A DNA stretch of 12,201 nt from CAYLOP01 sp964385305 (GTDB taxonomy: Bacteria; Chloroflexota; Anaerolineae; Anaerolineales; E44-bin32): assembly GCA_964385305.1 (NCBI GenBank), contig CAYLOP010000092.1:1-12201 (forward strand), read 5' to 3'. The stretch's first letter is position 1; the number at the start of each line of letters is the position of its first letter. A model generated the notes under the pieces. It did not search any database and was not told the origin of the DNA. It was given only the letters and a program-made list of their open reading frames with translations. The position numbers and the translations under genes are program-made. Positions 6,789 through 12,201 of the stretch are shown here, one piece after another.

Positions 6789-7661
6789 ATGACGCAACTC
6801 ATCTTCATCGTTTCGGTTCTGGTAGCGCTGGCGGTCGTGCTCTTGAGCAGTTCGCTTCTGCGCATGCTAGGCGCATGGCTGGCGTGGCGTGCCGAAGTGC
6901 GCACGCAGGACCGTCCGGTGCCGTTTGTGGAACAGATCATCCCCGTCCTGCGAGTCGTAACCGTTCCGGCTGGGATCCGTCGACGATGGGATGTTGAAGA
7001 GGTGCGGGACCGGCTTCTTCATGCCCGCCTGTCATGGCGTGTGGAGGAGTATATAAGCCTGCGTTGGCTGACCCTCTGGATCGGGGTGTTGTGCGCTATA
7101 GGGGTGGGTATCTGGCGCGGCTGGGACCTGGTGGGGCAGTTTCTGGCGCTTATCCTGATCGCGGCGGGAGCGGTGGGGCCGGGGGTGTGGCTGTCCCAGC
7201 AGGTGGAGCGTCGCCTGCTAGAGGTCAATCTCGCCCTGCCGAACTTCCTGGATCGATTGGCGCTCGGGTTGGAGGCGGGTCTGGGTTTCGACCTCGCCGT
7301 TGAGCGCGTCGCGGCGCGTTTCCCCGGCATGCTGGGTGAGGATTTACGACTTGCGGTGCGTCAGCTTGAACGCGGCCACCACAGGGAGGAGGTCCTGGAT
7401 GAACTCACCGCGCGAAACCCGTCCATCGATCTGCGCGCTTTTGTGGCAGCAGTAAAACAGGCTGACCGGTTGGGTACCTCGCTCGCGCACACCCTGCGCC
7501 TGCAGACCACCCTGCTGCGGGCTCGCAGGCGGCGGCGTGCAGAAGAGGCCAGCCGCAGGCTGCCGATCCTGATCATCTTTCCGCTGGTGTTCTTCTTCCT
7601 GCCGGCGTTGATGATCATCTACCTGGCGCCGCCGATCTTGCATCTCTTCATGGGACGCTGA
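6789..7661 (+). CDS. tadC: Flp pilus platform protein TadC (T2SSF domain)
   Basis: The second platform protein, 290 residues. It has an N-terminal membrane helix (about 3-30) and a soluble segment with VRDRLLHARLSWRVEEY. Paired membrane helices follow near 90-135. The F domain, about 147-265, shows the family pattern NLALPNFLDRLALGLEAGLGF and later FVAAVKQADRLGTSLAHTLR, followed by an Arg-rich RARRRRRAEE stretch. A last pair of hydrophobic segments (FPLVFFFLPALMIIYLAPP) is characteristic of TadC. The ATG at 6789 has GGGG just upstream in a standard position; a longer frame from 6741 overlaps tadB and adds 16 unlikely residues. It probably forms a heteromeric platform with TadB. Confidence 0.9.
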   Translation: MTQLIFIVSVLVALAVVLLSSSLLRMLGAWLAWRAEVRTQDRPVPFVEQIIPVLRVVTVPAGIRRRWDVEEVRDRLLHARLSWRVEEYISLRWLTLWIGVLCAIGVGIWRGWDLVGQFLALILIAAGAVGPGVWLSQQVERRLLEVNLALPNFLDRLALGLEAGLGFDLAVERVAARFPGMLGEDLRLAVRQLERGHHREEVLDELTARNPSIDLRAFVAAVKQADRLGTSLAHTLRLQTTLLRARRRRRAEEASRRLPILIIFPLVFFFLPALMIIYLAPPILHLFMGR

Positions 7662-7671
7662 GGGGTATGGT

Positions 7672-8100
7672 ATGGGAGCCAAGGGTATACGCGGCGGACA
7701 GGCGGTAGTGGAATTTGCCATCGTGCTCCCCATCCTGCTGCTGCTGATCCTGGGTTTGATCAACCTTGGCGTGCTCGTCAACGCGCAGATCATCCTCACC
7801 CAGGCCGTATGGGAGGGTGCACGCACTGGCGCGACGCTCGACCCATCAACAGAGGATGGGGATGCCATCATCCAGGGGGCGGTGCGCGCCGCGTTGAGCG
7901 GATTGACGGACCCGGATGCTATGACTCTTGAGATCACACCCTCCGAAGCCGAACGGGATGCGATGCCCTGGCCGAAGCCGCGCGGCGAAGCGCTCATCAT
8001 ACGCCTGGAGTACCCTACAACGCTGAGCCTCCCGTTCCCGTTGACGGTGAAAGTGCGCGCCCAGGCCACGAGCCGCATCGAGTATTCGAACCCACCATGA
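7672..8100 (+). CDS. TadE-like pseudopilin
   Basis: A 142-residue protein with a short basic N-terminus followed by GGQAVVEFAIVLPILLLLIL and a single membrane helix (about 11-39). The glycine at 9 followed by Glu at +5 and Phe at +6 matches the class of pseudopilins (TadE/TadF) cut by the Tad prepilin peptidase. The Gln at +1 and the helix that follows fit the TadE Pfam pattern. The remaining 100 residues are a soluble, externally facing domain with no recognised fold. AGGGG sits 6 nt before the ATG. Its TGA overlaps the next ATG (ATGA). It could be called TadF instead; length and sequence do not separate the two. Confidence 0.82.
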   Translation: MGAKGIRGGQAVVEFAIVLPILLLLILGLINLGVLVNAQIILTQAVWEGARTGATLDPSTEDGDAIIQGAVRAALSGLTDPDAMTLEITPSEAERDAMPWPKPRGEALIIRLEYPTTLSLPFPLTVKVRAQATSRIEYSNPP

Positions 8101-8663
8101 ACCGGCGCGGGCAGGTCCTGATCGTGGTTGCGATCCTGATCTCCGTGACCCTGCTGCTGTTGGCGGTGGCGGTGGACGCGGGCCGCCTGTACATCGAGCG
8201 AGCGCGCATGAGGCGCGCCGCGCAGGCCGCCGCGGATGCCGGGATTAGCGTCGTTGCCGATCGGATGGTCACGCAAGCGGTCGCCCGGCAGACAGTGATG
8301 GCAGGCACCCCCTCGCCAACGCCTCCCGGCACGAGCACGCCCACGCCGCAACTTAACGACGTCATCGCCTGGCTGACGGACGAGGATCGTGCGACGTTGG
8401 TCTCCGATTCGGTGGTGGTTGATGCGGAGGCGGCCGCACGCGACTATGCCGCCCGCAACGGCCTCGATCCAGCGGACCCAGACACGCTCAGCCTGGAGGT
8501 CACCTACCCTCAGGATGGGTACACACCGGAGAACATTGCTATCCGCAACCTGCGCCTGCTGGTGAGCGTTCGCCGGCGGACGACGGTGTTGCTTGCTGGG
8601 CTGCTGGGGGAGGCGTTCGTGGACCTCGACGCCGATGGGCTGTCGGAAATCCCCCAACGTTGA
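8097..8663 (+). CDS. TadG-like pilus-associated membrane protein
   Basis: A 188-residue protein beginning MNRRGQVLIVVAILISVTLL with one N-terminal membrane helix (about 7-27). The VDAGRLYIERARMRRAAQAAADAG segment that follows is the hallmark of TadG-type proteins and their relatives. Unlike the upstream gene it lacks Glu at +5 after the RRGQ, so peptidase cutting is doubtful. A Thr/Pro-rich linker (residues 70-84, GTPSPTPPGTSTPTP) separates this from a C-terminal part of about 100 residues. That part contains SLEVTYPQDGY and a hydrophobic strand RNLRLLVSVRRRTTVLLAGLLG. Classic TadG proteins are often over 400 residues and may contain a von Willebrand A domain; none is seen here, so this is a short form. 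Start chosen for the 4-bp overlap with the TadE-like gene. Confidence 0.68.
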   Translation: MNRRGQVLIVVAILISVTLLLLAVAVDAGRLYIERARMRRAAQAAADAGISVVADRMVTQAVARQTVMAGTPSPTPPGTSTPTPQLNDVIAWLTDEDRATLVSDSVVVDAEAAARDYAARNGLDPADPDTLSLEVTYPQDGYTPENIAIRNLRLLVSVRRRTTVLLAGLLGEAFVDLDADGLSEIPQR

Positions 8664-8672
8664 GAGGTGCGC

Positions 8673-9296
8673 ATGCTCTGGCTTCATTTCATCATCCGTG
8701 TCTTGCCCGTAAGCGCGCTGGCGATGATCGCCACCGTCGCCGGTATGCTGGCCGCGCCGCCGGATCGCATCGCCCCGCTCATGCTACTCCTACTGCTGGT
8801 CGCGGTGCTGCTTTTCGCCGCCATGCTAACCTTTCGGGAGTCCGGCGGGTGGAATACGGGCTTGCTGCTCGGCTTTGCGCTCGTCGTCGGGCTGCTGCTG
8901 AGCGGCTTGCACGAGGACGGTGTGGCGCACGCCTGGGCGGGCGCGTTGGGGGCTATGGTCGCCGCACTGGGGCTATCGGCCGTTGTAGGGCGCGCGCTGC
9001 ATGGGCGCTTGGACATGCTGGGGGGCGGACTGTGGCTGATCTCGTGGGCTTACCTGGTGGGTTGGGGGGTGATCGCTGTCTTGAGGGCTAGCCCACCTTT
9101 CCAAGTCGTATGGGCCGTGGCCGGACTGCTGATCTTTACCGGCCTGGCGGCGGCTTGGTTCTCGGCGCTTGAGGGCGAGCGTGAGGAGACGTTGGGCGTC
9201 TCGCTGGCGATCGATCTCTACATTTTCGGCTTCAATCTGACGTTGGCCGCGTACGTTTTAATGAGGGGGCTGTCGGGGGTTTGGACGCCAGTCTGA
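8673..9296 (+). CDS. Polytopic membrane protein of unknown function, last gene of the Tad operon
   Basis: I do not recognise this 207-residue protein with certainty. It is almost entirely hydrophobic, with about six to seven membrane segments separated by short loops (RESGGWNTG, HEDGVAHAW, GRALHGRLDM, RASPPFQ, LEGEREET). The C-terminal part, SLAIDLYIFGFNLTLAAYVL, recalls the end of Bax-inhibitor-1/YccA family membrane proteins, but the resemblance is by eye and weak. AGAGG sits 5 nt before ATG 8673; the in-frame GTG at 8667 is a less likely start. It begins 9 nt after the TadG-like gene and shares its GC-rich composition, so it is probably co-transcribed and may be a Tad accessory. No prepilin-peptidase motif (GxGD or paired Asp in that setting) is visible, which argues against a TadV role. 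Confidence 0.72.
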   Translation: MLWLHFIIRVLPVSALAMIATVAGMLAAPPDRIAPLMLLLLLVAVLLFAAMLTFRESGGWNTGLLLGFALVVGLLLSGLHEDGVAHAWAGALGAMVAALGLSAVVGRALHGRLDMLGGGLWLISWAYLVGWGVIAVLRASPPFQVVWAVAGLLIFTGLAAAWFSALEGEREETLGVSLAIDLYIFGFNLTLAAYVLMRGLSGVWTPV

Positions 9297-9423
9297 GAAT
9301 TGTGCGCCCACCTTGTTGTCGCTGGTGGAACATTGGGTGCTGCTACGGATTTTCTCTCGTCGCTTCGAAGCCCGCTCCCAAATATCTCTTATACTGTTCC
9401 ATCGAGAGATCATGACAATGGGG

Positions 9424-9468
9424 TTGACATTGATCACCATTAGTGATAATTTGATCACCAGAGGTGAT
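9424..9468 (+). promoter_or_regulatory. Promoter with two tandem dyad operators for the MNT/HEPN pair
   Basis: A consensus -35, TTGACA (9424-9429), is followed 17 nt later by TAATTT (9447-9452) as a possible -10; GATAAT at 9445-9450 is an alternative at 15 nt. Two inverted repeats overlap it: ATCAC-5-GTGAT at 9433-9447 and ATCACC-3-GGTGAT at 9454-9468. Their centres are 21 bp apart, two helical turns, and each is preceded by TTG. The second ends 4 nt before the start codon of the winged-helix nucleotidyltransferase. Binding there would block both promoter and ribosome access, so autoregulation is the simplest reading. Confidence 0.62.
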
Positions 9469-9472
9469 AGGG

Positions 9473-10072
9473 ATGTCGGAAACTGAGATTCACGAAAGCC
9501 CGCTTCTGAAACGGTTATTCTCATCCAGAGTACGGATACGGCTTTTGACCATCTTTCTTTTACACCCTGATGAGCAATATCATATCCGCGCCCTCGCGTC
9601 AGAAGTAAAAGCTCAATACAGTGCGGTGTGGAGGGAACTCAAGAATCTTGAAGAAGCCGGTCTGCTCCAGAGCGAACGTTCGGGCGGGAGAAAGCTATTC
9701 CACCTGAACCCCAAATTTCCAATCATACCCGAGCTACGTAACATCCTTCTAAAGACAGTAAGCGCAGGCGATCTTGTCCGAAACGCATTATATGGAGTGG
9801 AAGGGATCGAGGTTGCTTTCATCTTCGGTTCTTTCGCCAAGGGAGAAGTGGATGCCGAATCAGACCTGGACATTATGATCATCGGTGAAGTTGATGTGGG
9901 GCAAGTTACTACCGTGGTAGATGAAATAGAGCAGATGCTCTCGCGTGAGGTCAACTACATCCTCTTCACTCGAGAAGAATGGGATTCTCGTCTTGCGGAT
10001 GGGGATTCCTTTGCATCCAATGTCCATAGTGCAACCAAAGTTATCCTGATCGGAAGTCAAGATGCCCTATGA
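9473..10072 (+). CDS. Winged-helix/nucleotidyltransferase (MNT) fusion, partner of a HEPN gene
   Basis: A 199-residue two-domain protein. Residues about 10-80 form a winged helix-turn-helix (IRALASEVKAQYSAVWRELKNLEEAGLLQ, then the wing GGRKLFHLNP). Residues about 100-190 form a minimal nucleotidyltransferase with GSFAKG (119-124) and SDLDIMI (Asp131, Asp133). The segment REVNYILF (158-165) follows where MNT proteins often supply a third acidic residue; here I see Asn161, so activity is plausible but not certain. In MNT/HEPN modules the nucleotidyltransferase acts as the antitoxin, in known cases by AMP-modifying the HEPN toxin; the winged helix here suggests it is also the operon repressor. 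Start ATG 9473 has AGAGG 8 nt upstream; an in-frame GTG at 9464 is less likely. It overlaps the next gene by 11 bp. Less GC-rich than the Tad operon. Confidence 0.85.
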   Translation: MSETEIHESPLLKRLFSSRVRIRLLTIFLLHPDEQYHIRALASEVKAQYSAVWRELKNLEEAGLLQSERSGGRKLFHLNPKFPIIPELRNILLKTVSAGDLVRNALYGVEGIEVAFIFGSFAKGEVDAESDLDIMIIGEVDVGQVTTVVDEIEQMLSREVNYILFTREEWDSRLADGDSFASNVHSATKVILIGSQDAL

Positions 10073-10397
10073 GCGCTTGATCAAAGGTGGTCGGATTAGA
10101 CCATACGACGCCAGCGAGCAAGAAATCCGAAGCCTTCTTGAGATCGCGGCGAGGGATCTCGCGACGGCCCAGCGTACGATCAGCATTGATCCGGATTGGG
10201 CTTACAATATTTCCTACAACGCCATGCTCCAGGCCTCGCGGGCACTCATGCTCCGAATGGGATATCGCCCTCGGGGATCGAGTCAACATACTACAGTCGT
10301 TCAATTCGTAAAGGAGGCCATTAGCAAAGAACACAGCAGCTTCGTGGCCTTATTCGATCAGATGAGGCACGCCTGCTTTATGGAAACGTCAATATAA
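10062..10397 (+). CDS. HEPN-domain protein, apparently C-terminally truncated
   Basis: A 111-residue helical protein overlapping the nucleotidyltransferase gene by 11 bp, with GGAAG 5 nt before its ATG. It shows the usual HEPN pattern: LLEIAARDLATAQRTI (first helix), DWAYNISYNAMLQASRALML (second helix), GYRPRGSSQHTTVVQFV and FVALFDQMRH. HEPN proteins of this set, as I know them, run to about 130 residues. After the FD-R-MR helix they continue with an Arg/His-rich motif, a Tyr and a final helix. Here the frame ends right after MRHACFMETSI, so the part carrying the expected Rx4-6H-type motif and last helix is missing. The +1 frame reads RLLYGNVNIMQHSC and then stops, which resembles the missing motif and hints at a frameshift, though it too is cut short. 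In known modules the HEPN protein is the RNase toxin; this one may be inactive. Confidence 0.75.
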   Translation: MPYERLIKGGRIRPYDASEQEIRSLLEIAARDLATAQRTISIDPDWAYNISYNAMLQASRALMLRMGYRPRGSSQHTTVVQFVKEAISKEHSSFVALFDQMRHACFMETSI

Positions 10398-10445
10398 TGC
10401 AGCACTCCTGTTGAACCCACGACACAGGGCTTATGGGGCGATTTT

Positions 10446-10475
10446 CAGCCTACAACGCAGATCGTCCGTAGGCTG
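10446..10475. repeat. 8-bp inverted repeat, possible terminator after the HEPN gene
   Basis: CAGCCTAC (10446-10453) and GTAGGCTG (10468-10475) are perfectly complementary around a 14-nt loop, about 50 nt after the HEPN stop. The plus-strand sequence after it is TTGATT, only weakly T-rich, so intrinsic termination is possible but not convincing. Confidence 0.35.
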
Positions 10476-10820
10476 TTGATTCCCTACGAATTCCCCGATC
10501 GCGTCCTTCACGAAGCTGGCGAACTTCTTCCTTCCTTTGAATCAAAGACTAAGGAATTTCAAAATCCGCAATTCTCTGCTCTTGGCTTACAATGCTAAGA
10601 GTCATTTCACTTCCACTCCCCTCTCGTAGCAAGTGTGTTATTCTTCCATCCAACACCACGCTCTAACCATTCTTTAAACGATTGCCCATGATGAAGAGGA
10701 ATTGATCGAATTTGTAGATGATCACAAAGCAATCGAATCTATTCCACTTCAAAGAAAGAGCTGGAAATTGCGCATTTAAAATTAACGGGCTCAATTTCTA
10801 CACAGACGCTAATGTTAATT

Positions 10821-10904
10821 TCATCTTAGCAGTTCTTTAAGTTTATTTCTCAAGCATTTCTTGGTAAAGATCATTATGTCGTCTTCGTTAAGACCCACAG
10901 ATCT
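10821..10904 (-). CDS. C-terminal tail of a minus-strand gene cut by the assembly gap
   Basis: Reading leftward from the gap, one minus-strand frame is open for 27 codons up to a TGA at 10823-10821. It gives RSVGLNEDDIMIFTKKCLRN followed by KLKELLR. The mix of acidic, basic and hydrophobic residues ending in an amphipathic KLKELLR helix is what a real protein C-terminus looks like, more so than most random frames here. No family can be assigned from 27 residues. If real, the left contig ends inside a gene that points away from the AbiE genes, so nothing links the two sides functionally. Confidence 0.33.
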   Translation of the reverse strand, partial: RSVGLNEDDIMIFTKKCLRNKLKELLR

Positions 10905-10905
10905 T

Positions 10906-11005
10906 NNNNNNNNNNNNNNNNNNNNNNNNNNNNNNNNNNNNNNNNNNNNNNNNNNNNNNNNNNNNNNNNNNNNNNNNNNNNNNNNNNNNNNNNNNNNNNN
11001 NNNNN
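10906..11005. other. Assembly gap (100 N)
   Basis: Exactly 100 unknown bases, the conventional filler for a scaffold gap of unknown length. The true distance, and even the adjacency, of the flanks is unproven. The AbiEi reading frame enters from the gap on the right, and a minus-strand open frame enters from it on the left. Confidence 0.97.
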
Positions 11006-11006
11006 G

Positions 11007-11627
11007 GAAAGTTTCTCAGTCGATCCGTATCTGTTGGCTGGAAAGATAACCGATGATGCAATCCTTGCATATCATACTTCCCTGGAGGCTCATGGAAGAG
11101 CGTATACAATTTACGAGCAATTCACCTACCTGACAAAGAGAAGCCTGGGTAGATCATTTCATTTCCAGGGGATGACCTATCAGGGGGTCTCACACCCGAA
11201 AGCACTACGGCGTAATGGCCACGAAGGGCTATATATAGAAGTACAAGACCGTTCCGGGCTGGATATCAAGGTGACGAATCTCGAACGTTCCATGGTGGAC
11301 ATGCTCGACAGGCCAAGGCTTTCTGGAAGCTGGGAGGAGATCTGGCGGTCTCTGGAGAGTATTGAGTTCCTCGACCTCGACATCGTCGTGGGATATGTGA
11401 CCGCGCTCGAGAATGCGACAACGGCTGCAAAGGTGGGTTTCTACCTTGAGCAACACCGAGAATCGCTTATGGTCAGCGACGAACACCTCGACCGAATAAA
11501 AAATCTTCGCCCGAAAAGCCCACACTACATGGACCGTGACGTTCAGGGTGGGGGCCAGCTTCTATCAGATTGGAATCTCATCGTCTCTAACGATGTCCTT
11601 CAAAAGACCTGGGAGGAGATAAGGTGA
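11007..11627 (+). CDS. abiEi: AbiEi-family antitoxin of a type IV toxin-antitoxin system, N-terminus lost in the gap
   Basis: The frame is open from the first usable codon after the gap (ESFSVDPYLLAGKITDDAIL...), so the TTG at 11034 is not a real start and the gene begins inside the gap. The visible 206 residues match the body of AbiEi antitoxins. DPYLLAGKITDDAILAYHTS and the LEAHGRAYTIYEQFTYLT segment come first. A beta-rich middle follows, then VTNLERSMVDMLDRPRLSG, which I recognise as the family's typical motif, and a helical C-terminus. The usual N-terminal winged helix, which binds the operon promoter, should lie in the missing part; it is not visible left of the gap. In the AbiE system the antitoxin represses its operon and counteracts the toxin without stable binding. 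Its TGA overlaps the toxin's GTG (GTGA), so the two are translationally coupled. Confidence 0.88.
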   Translation, partial: ESFSVDPYLLAGKITDDAILAYHTSLEAHGRAYTIYEQFTYLTKRSLGRSFHFQGMTYQGVSHPKALRRNGHEGLYIEVQDRSGLDIKVTNLERSMVDMLDRPRLSGSWEEIWRSLESIEFLDLDIVVGYVTALENATTAAKVGFYLEQHRESLMVSDEHLDRIKNLRPKSPHYMDRDVQGGGQLLSDWNLIVSNDVLQKTWEEIR

Positions 11628-12201
11628 GACCCTCGAGAGAAAGGTTGGTTGCCCTTTCAGCCTCCTCCGGTTTCAGGACGAATGTGTTAGAAAAGGCCGC
11701 CCGCCTACTCAACCTCCTGAATGCATTGCGAAGCCATCCTTTCCTGAAAGACAGGCTGGCCTTAAAAGGTGGCACGGCATTGAACCTCTTTTTGCTTGAT
11801 CTACCAAGGCTTTCTGTCGATGTTGATCTCAATTACATCGGATCTGCCGACAAGGATACGATGTCATCGGATCGCCCTCAGATTGAGAAAGCTGTAGAAG
11901 CCGTGTTCGGTCGCGAGGAGTTGAGCATCCAACGCAAACCGACTGAACATGCTGGCGGGAAATGGCTACTTAGGTATCAGAACCCGTTCGGTGGGAGAGA
12001 GAATCTAGAGCTCGATCTTAATTACATGTTCAGGATTCCACTTTGGCCGATCACCTTGCGAGAATCAAGGAAGTTAGGCGCTTTTCAAGCTGTTCAGGTT
12101 CCAGTGGTCGACATCTATGAGCTCATAGCCGGCAAGCTCGCAGCGCTATTTTCACGCCGCGCAAGTCGCGATCTCTTCGACGTCCACCAACTGCTGATAA
12201 A
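11624..12201 (+). CDS. abiEii: AbiEii nucleotidyltransferase toxin (DUF1814), truncated by the window edge
   Basis: The GTG start overlaps the antitoxin stop, with GGAGGAG (11612-11618) 5 nt upstream. The visible 192 residues show the AbiEii/DUF1814 nucleotidyltransferase signatures. KGGTALNL (48-55) is the GG[ST] motif, RLSVDVDLNY carries Asp66 and Asp68, LELDLNY has Asp131, and the helical motif DIYELIAGKLAALFSRRASRDLFD (163-186) is diagnostic for the family. The N-terminal PSRERLVALSASSGF and HPFLKDRLALKGGT blocks also fit close homologues as I know them. The family uses nucleoside triphosphates to inactivate a host target (tRNA for related toxins) and gives phage resistance by growth arrest. 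All catalytic residues seen are intact. The last part, some 100 residues by my recollection of family length, lies beyond the window. Confidence 0.92.
   Translation, partial: MRPSRERLVALSASSGFRTNVLEKAARLLNLLNALRSHPFLKDRLALKGGTALNLFLLDLPRLSVDVDLNYIGSADKDTMSSDRPQIEKAVEAVFGREELSIQRKPTEHAGGKWLLRYQNPFGGRENLELDLNYMFRIPLWPITLRESRKLGAFQAVQVPVVDIYELIAGKLAALFSRRASRDLFDVHQLLI

Larger units (their letters stand above)
10398..10905. other. Gene-poor, AT-richer region before the assembly gap
   Basis: About 500 bp with no gene I can defend in full. It contains two hairpin-forming sequences: 10446-10475 (listed separately), and 10579-10601 (CTCTTGGC and GCTAAGAG, one G-U pair, 7-nt loop). Several short frames look protein-like but lack a start. 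Plus 10678-10779 reads HDEEELIEFVDDHKAIES and more before a TAA. Minus 10431-10538 reads KKFASFVKDAIGEFVGNQQ and more. Minus 10608-10739 also stays open. They lie on both strands, so at most one set can be real. A decayed gene neighbourhood is the likely explanation. Confidence 0.4.

Noticed and set aside
7344..8687. Minus-strand 447-codon open frame opposite tadC, tadE and the TadG-like gene
   Set aside because: Low-complexity His/Gln/Arg-rich translation spanning three well-supported plus-strand genes with ribosome binding sites and family motifs.
8673..9296. Terminal membrane protein as the prepilin peptidase TadV
   Set aside because: No GxGD-type motif or suitably placed paired aspartates; the segment pattern does not fit the A24 peptidase family.
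9309..9333. Hairpin CCACC/GGTGG as a terminator for the Tad operon
   Set aside because: Only a 5-bp stem with a long loop and no following T run.

Overview
The window looks like a scaffold piece from a bacterium of the Chloroflexota, probably Anaerolineae or a relative. This is inference. It rests on a compact Tad-type pilus operon with no secretin gene, the style of the AbiE and MNT/HEPN proteins (which I recall as common in such genomes), and moderately GC-rich coding sequence. A run of exactly 100 N at 10906-11005 is a scaffold join, so the two sides may not be truly adjacent at the distance shown.

Layout. (1) 1-725, minus strand: the edge of a contractile-tail locus (phage tail or extracellular contractile injection system). 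It holds a gp5/gpV-type spike protein, the first 18 codons of an overlapping downstream gene, and a possible 23-aa upstream reading frame coupled to the spike start. (2) 1194-2384, plus: an MFS transporter resembling the fosmidomycin-resistance (Fsr) group, with a 22-bp dyad in its leader. (3) 2385-3000: no convincing gene, but a promoter-like element and several decayed-looking open stretches. (4) 3001-9296, plus: eight tightly packed genes forming a Tad/Flp pilus assembly operon: CpaB (SAF domain), TadZ (ParA-like), TadA (ATPase), TadB and TadC (inner-membrane platform), a TadE-like pseudopilin, a TadG-like protein and a polytopic membrane protein of unknown function. Gaps are a few bases or 4-bp ATGA overlaps, implying one transcript and translational coupling. 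(5) 9424-10397, plus: an MNT/HEPN-type toxin-antitoxin-like pair. The nucleotidyltransferase carries its own N-terminal winged helix, and its promoter overlaps two dyads 21 bp apart. The HEPN partner looks truncated at its C-terminus. (6) 10398-10905: AT-richer sequence with hairpins and gene-fragment-like stretches, then the gap. (7) 11007-12201, plus: an AbiEi-type antitoxin whose N-terminus is lost in the gap, overlapping an AbiEii nucleotidyltransferase toxin that runs off the right edge.

How it works together. TadZ would position the machine and TadA would power it. TadB/TadC would form the membrane platform, CpaB would support assembly outside the membrane, and the TadE/TadG-like proteins would be minor pilin-like components. 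The major Flp pilin, prepilin peptidase and any secretin are not in the window. The right third is a small defence/TA neighbourhood in which two nucleotidyltransferase-based systems lie side by side. Its base composition is less GC-rich than the pilus operon, which suggests separate acquisition. I found no tRNA, rRNA, CRISPR array or complete insertion sequence.
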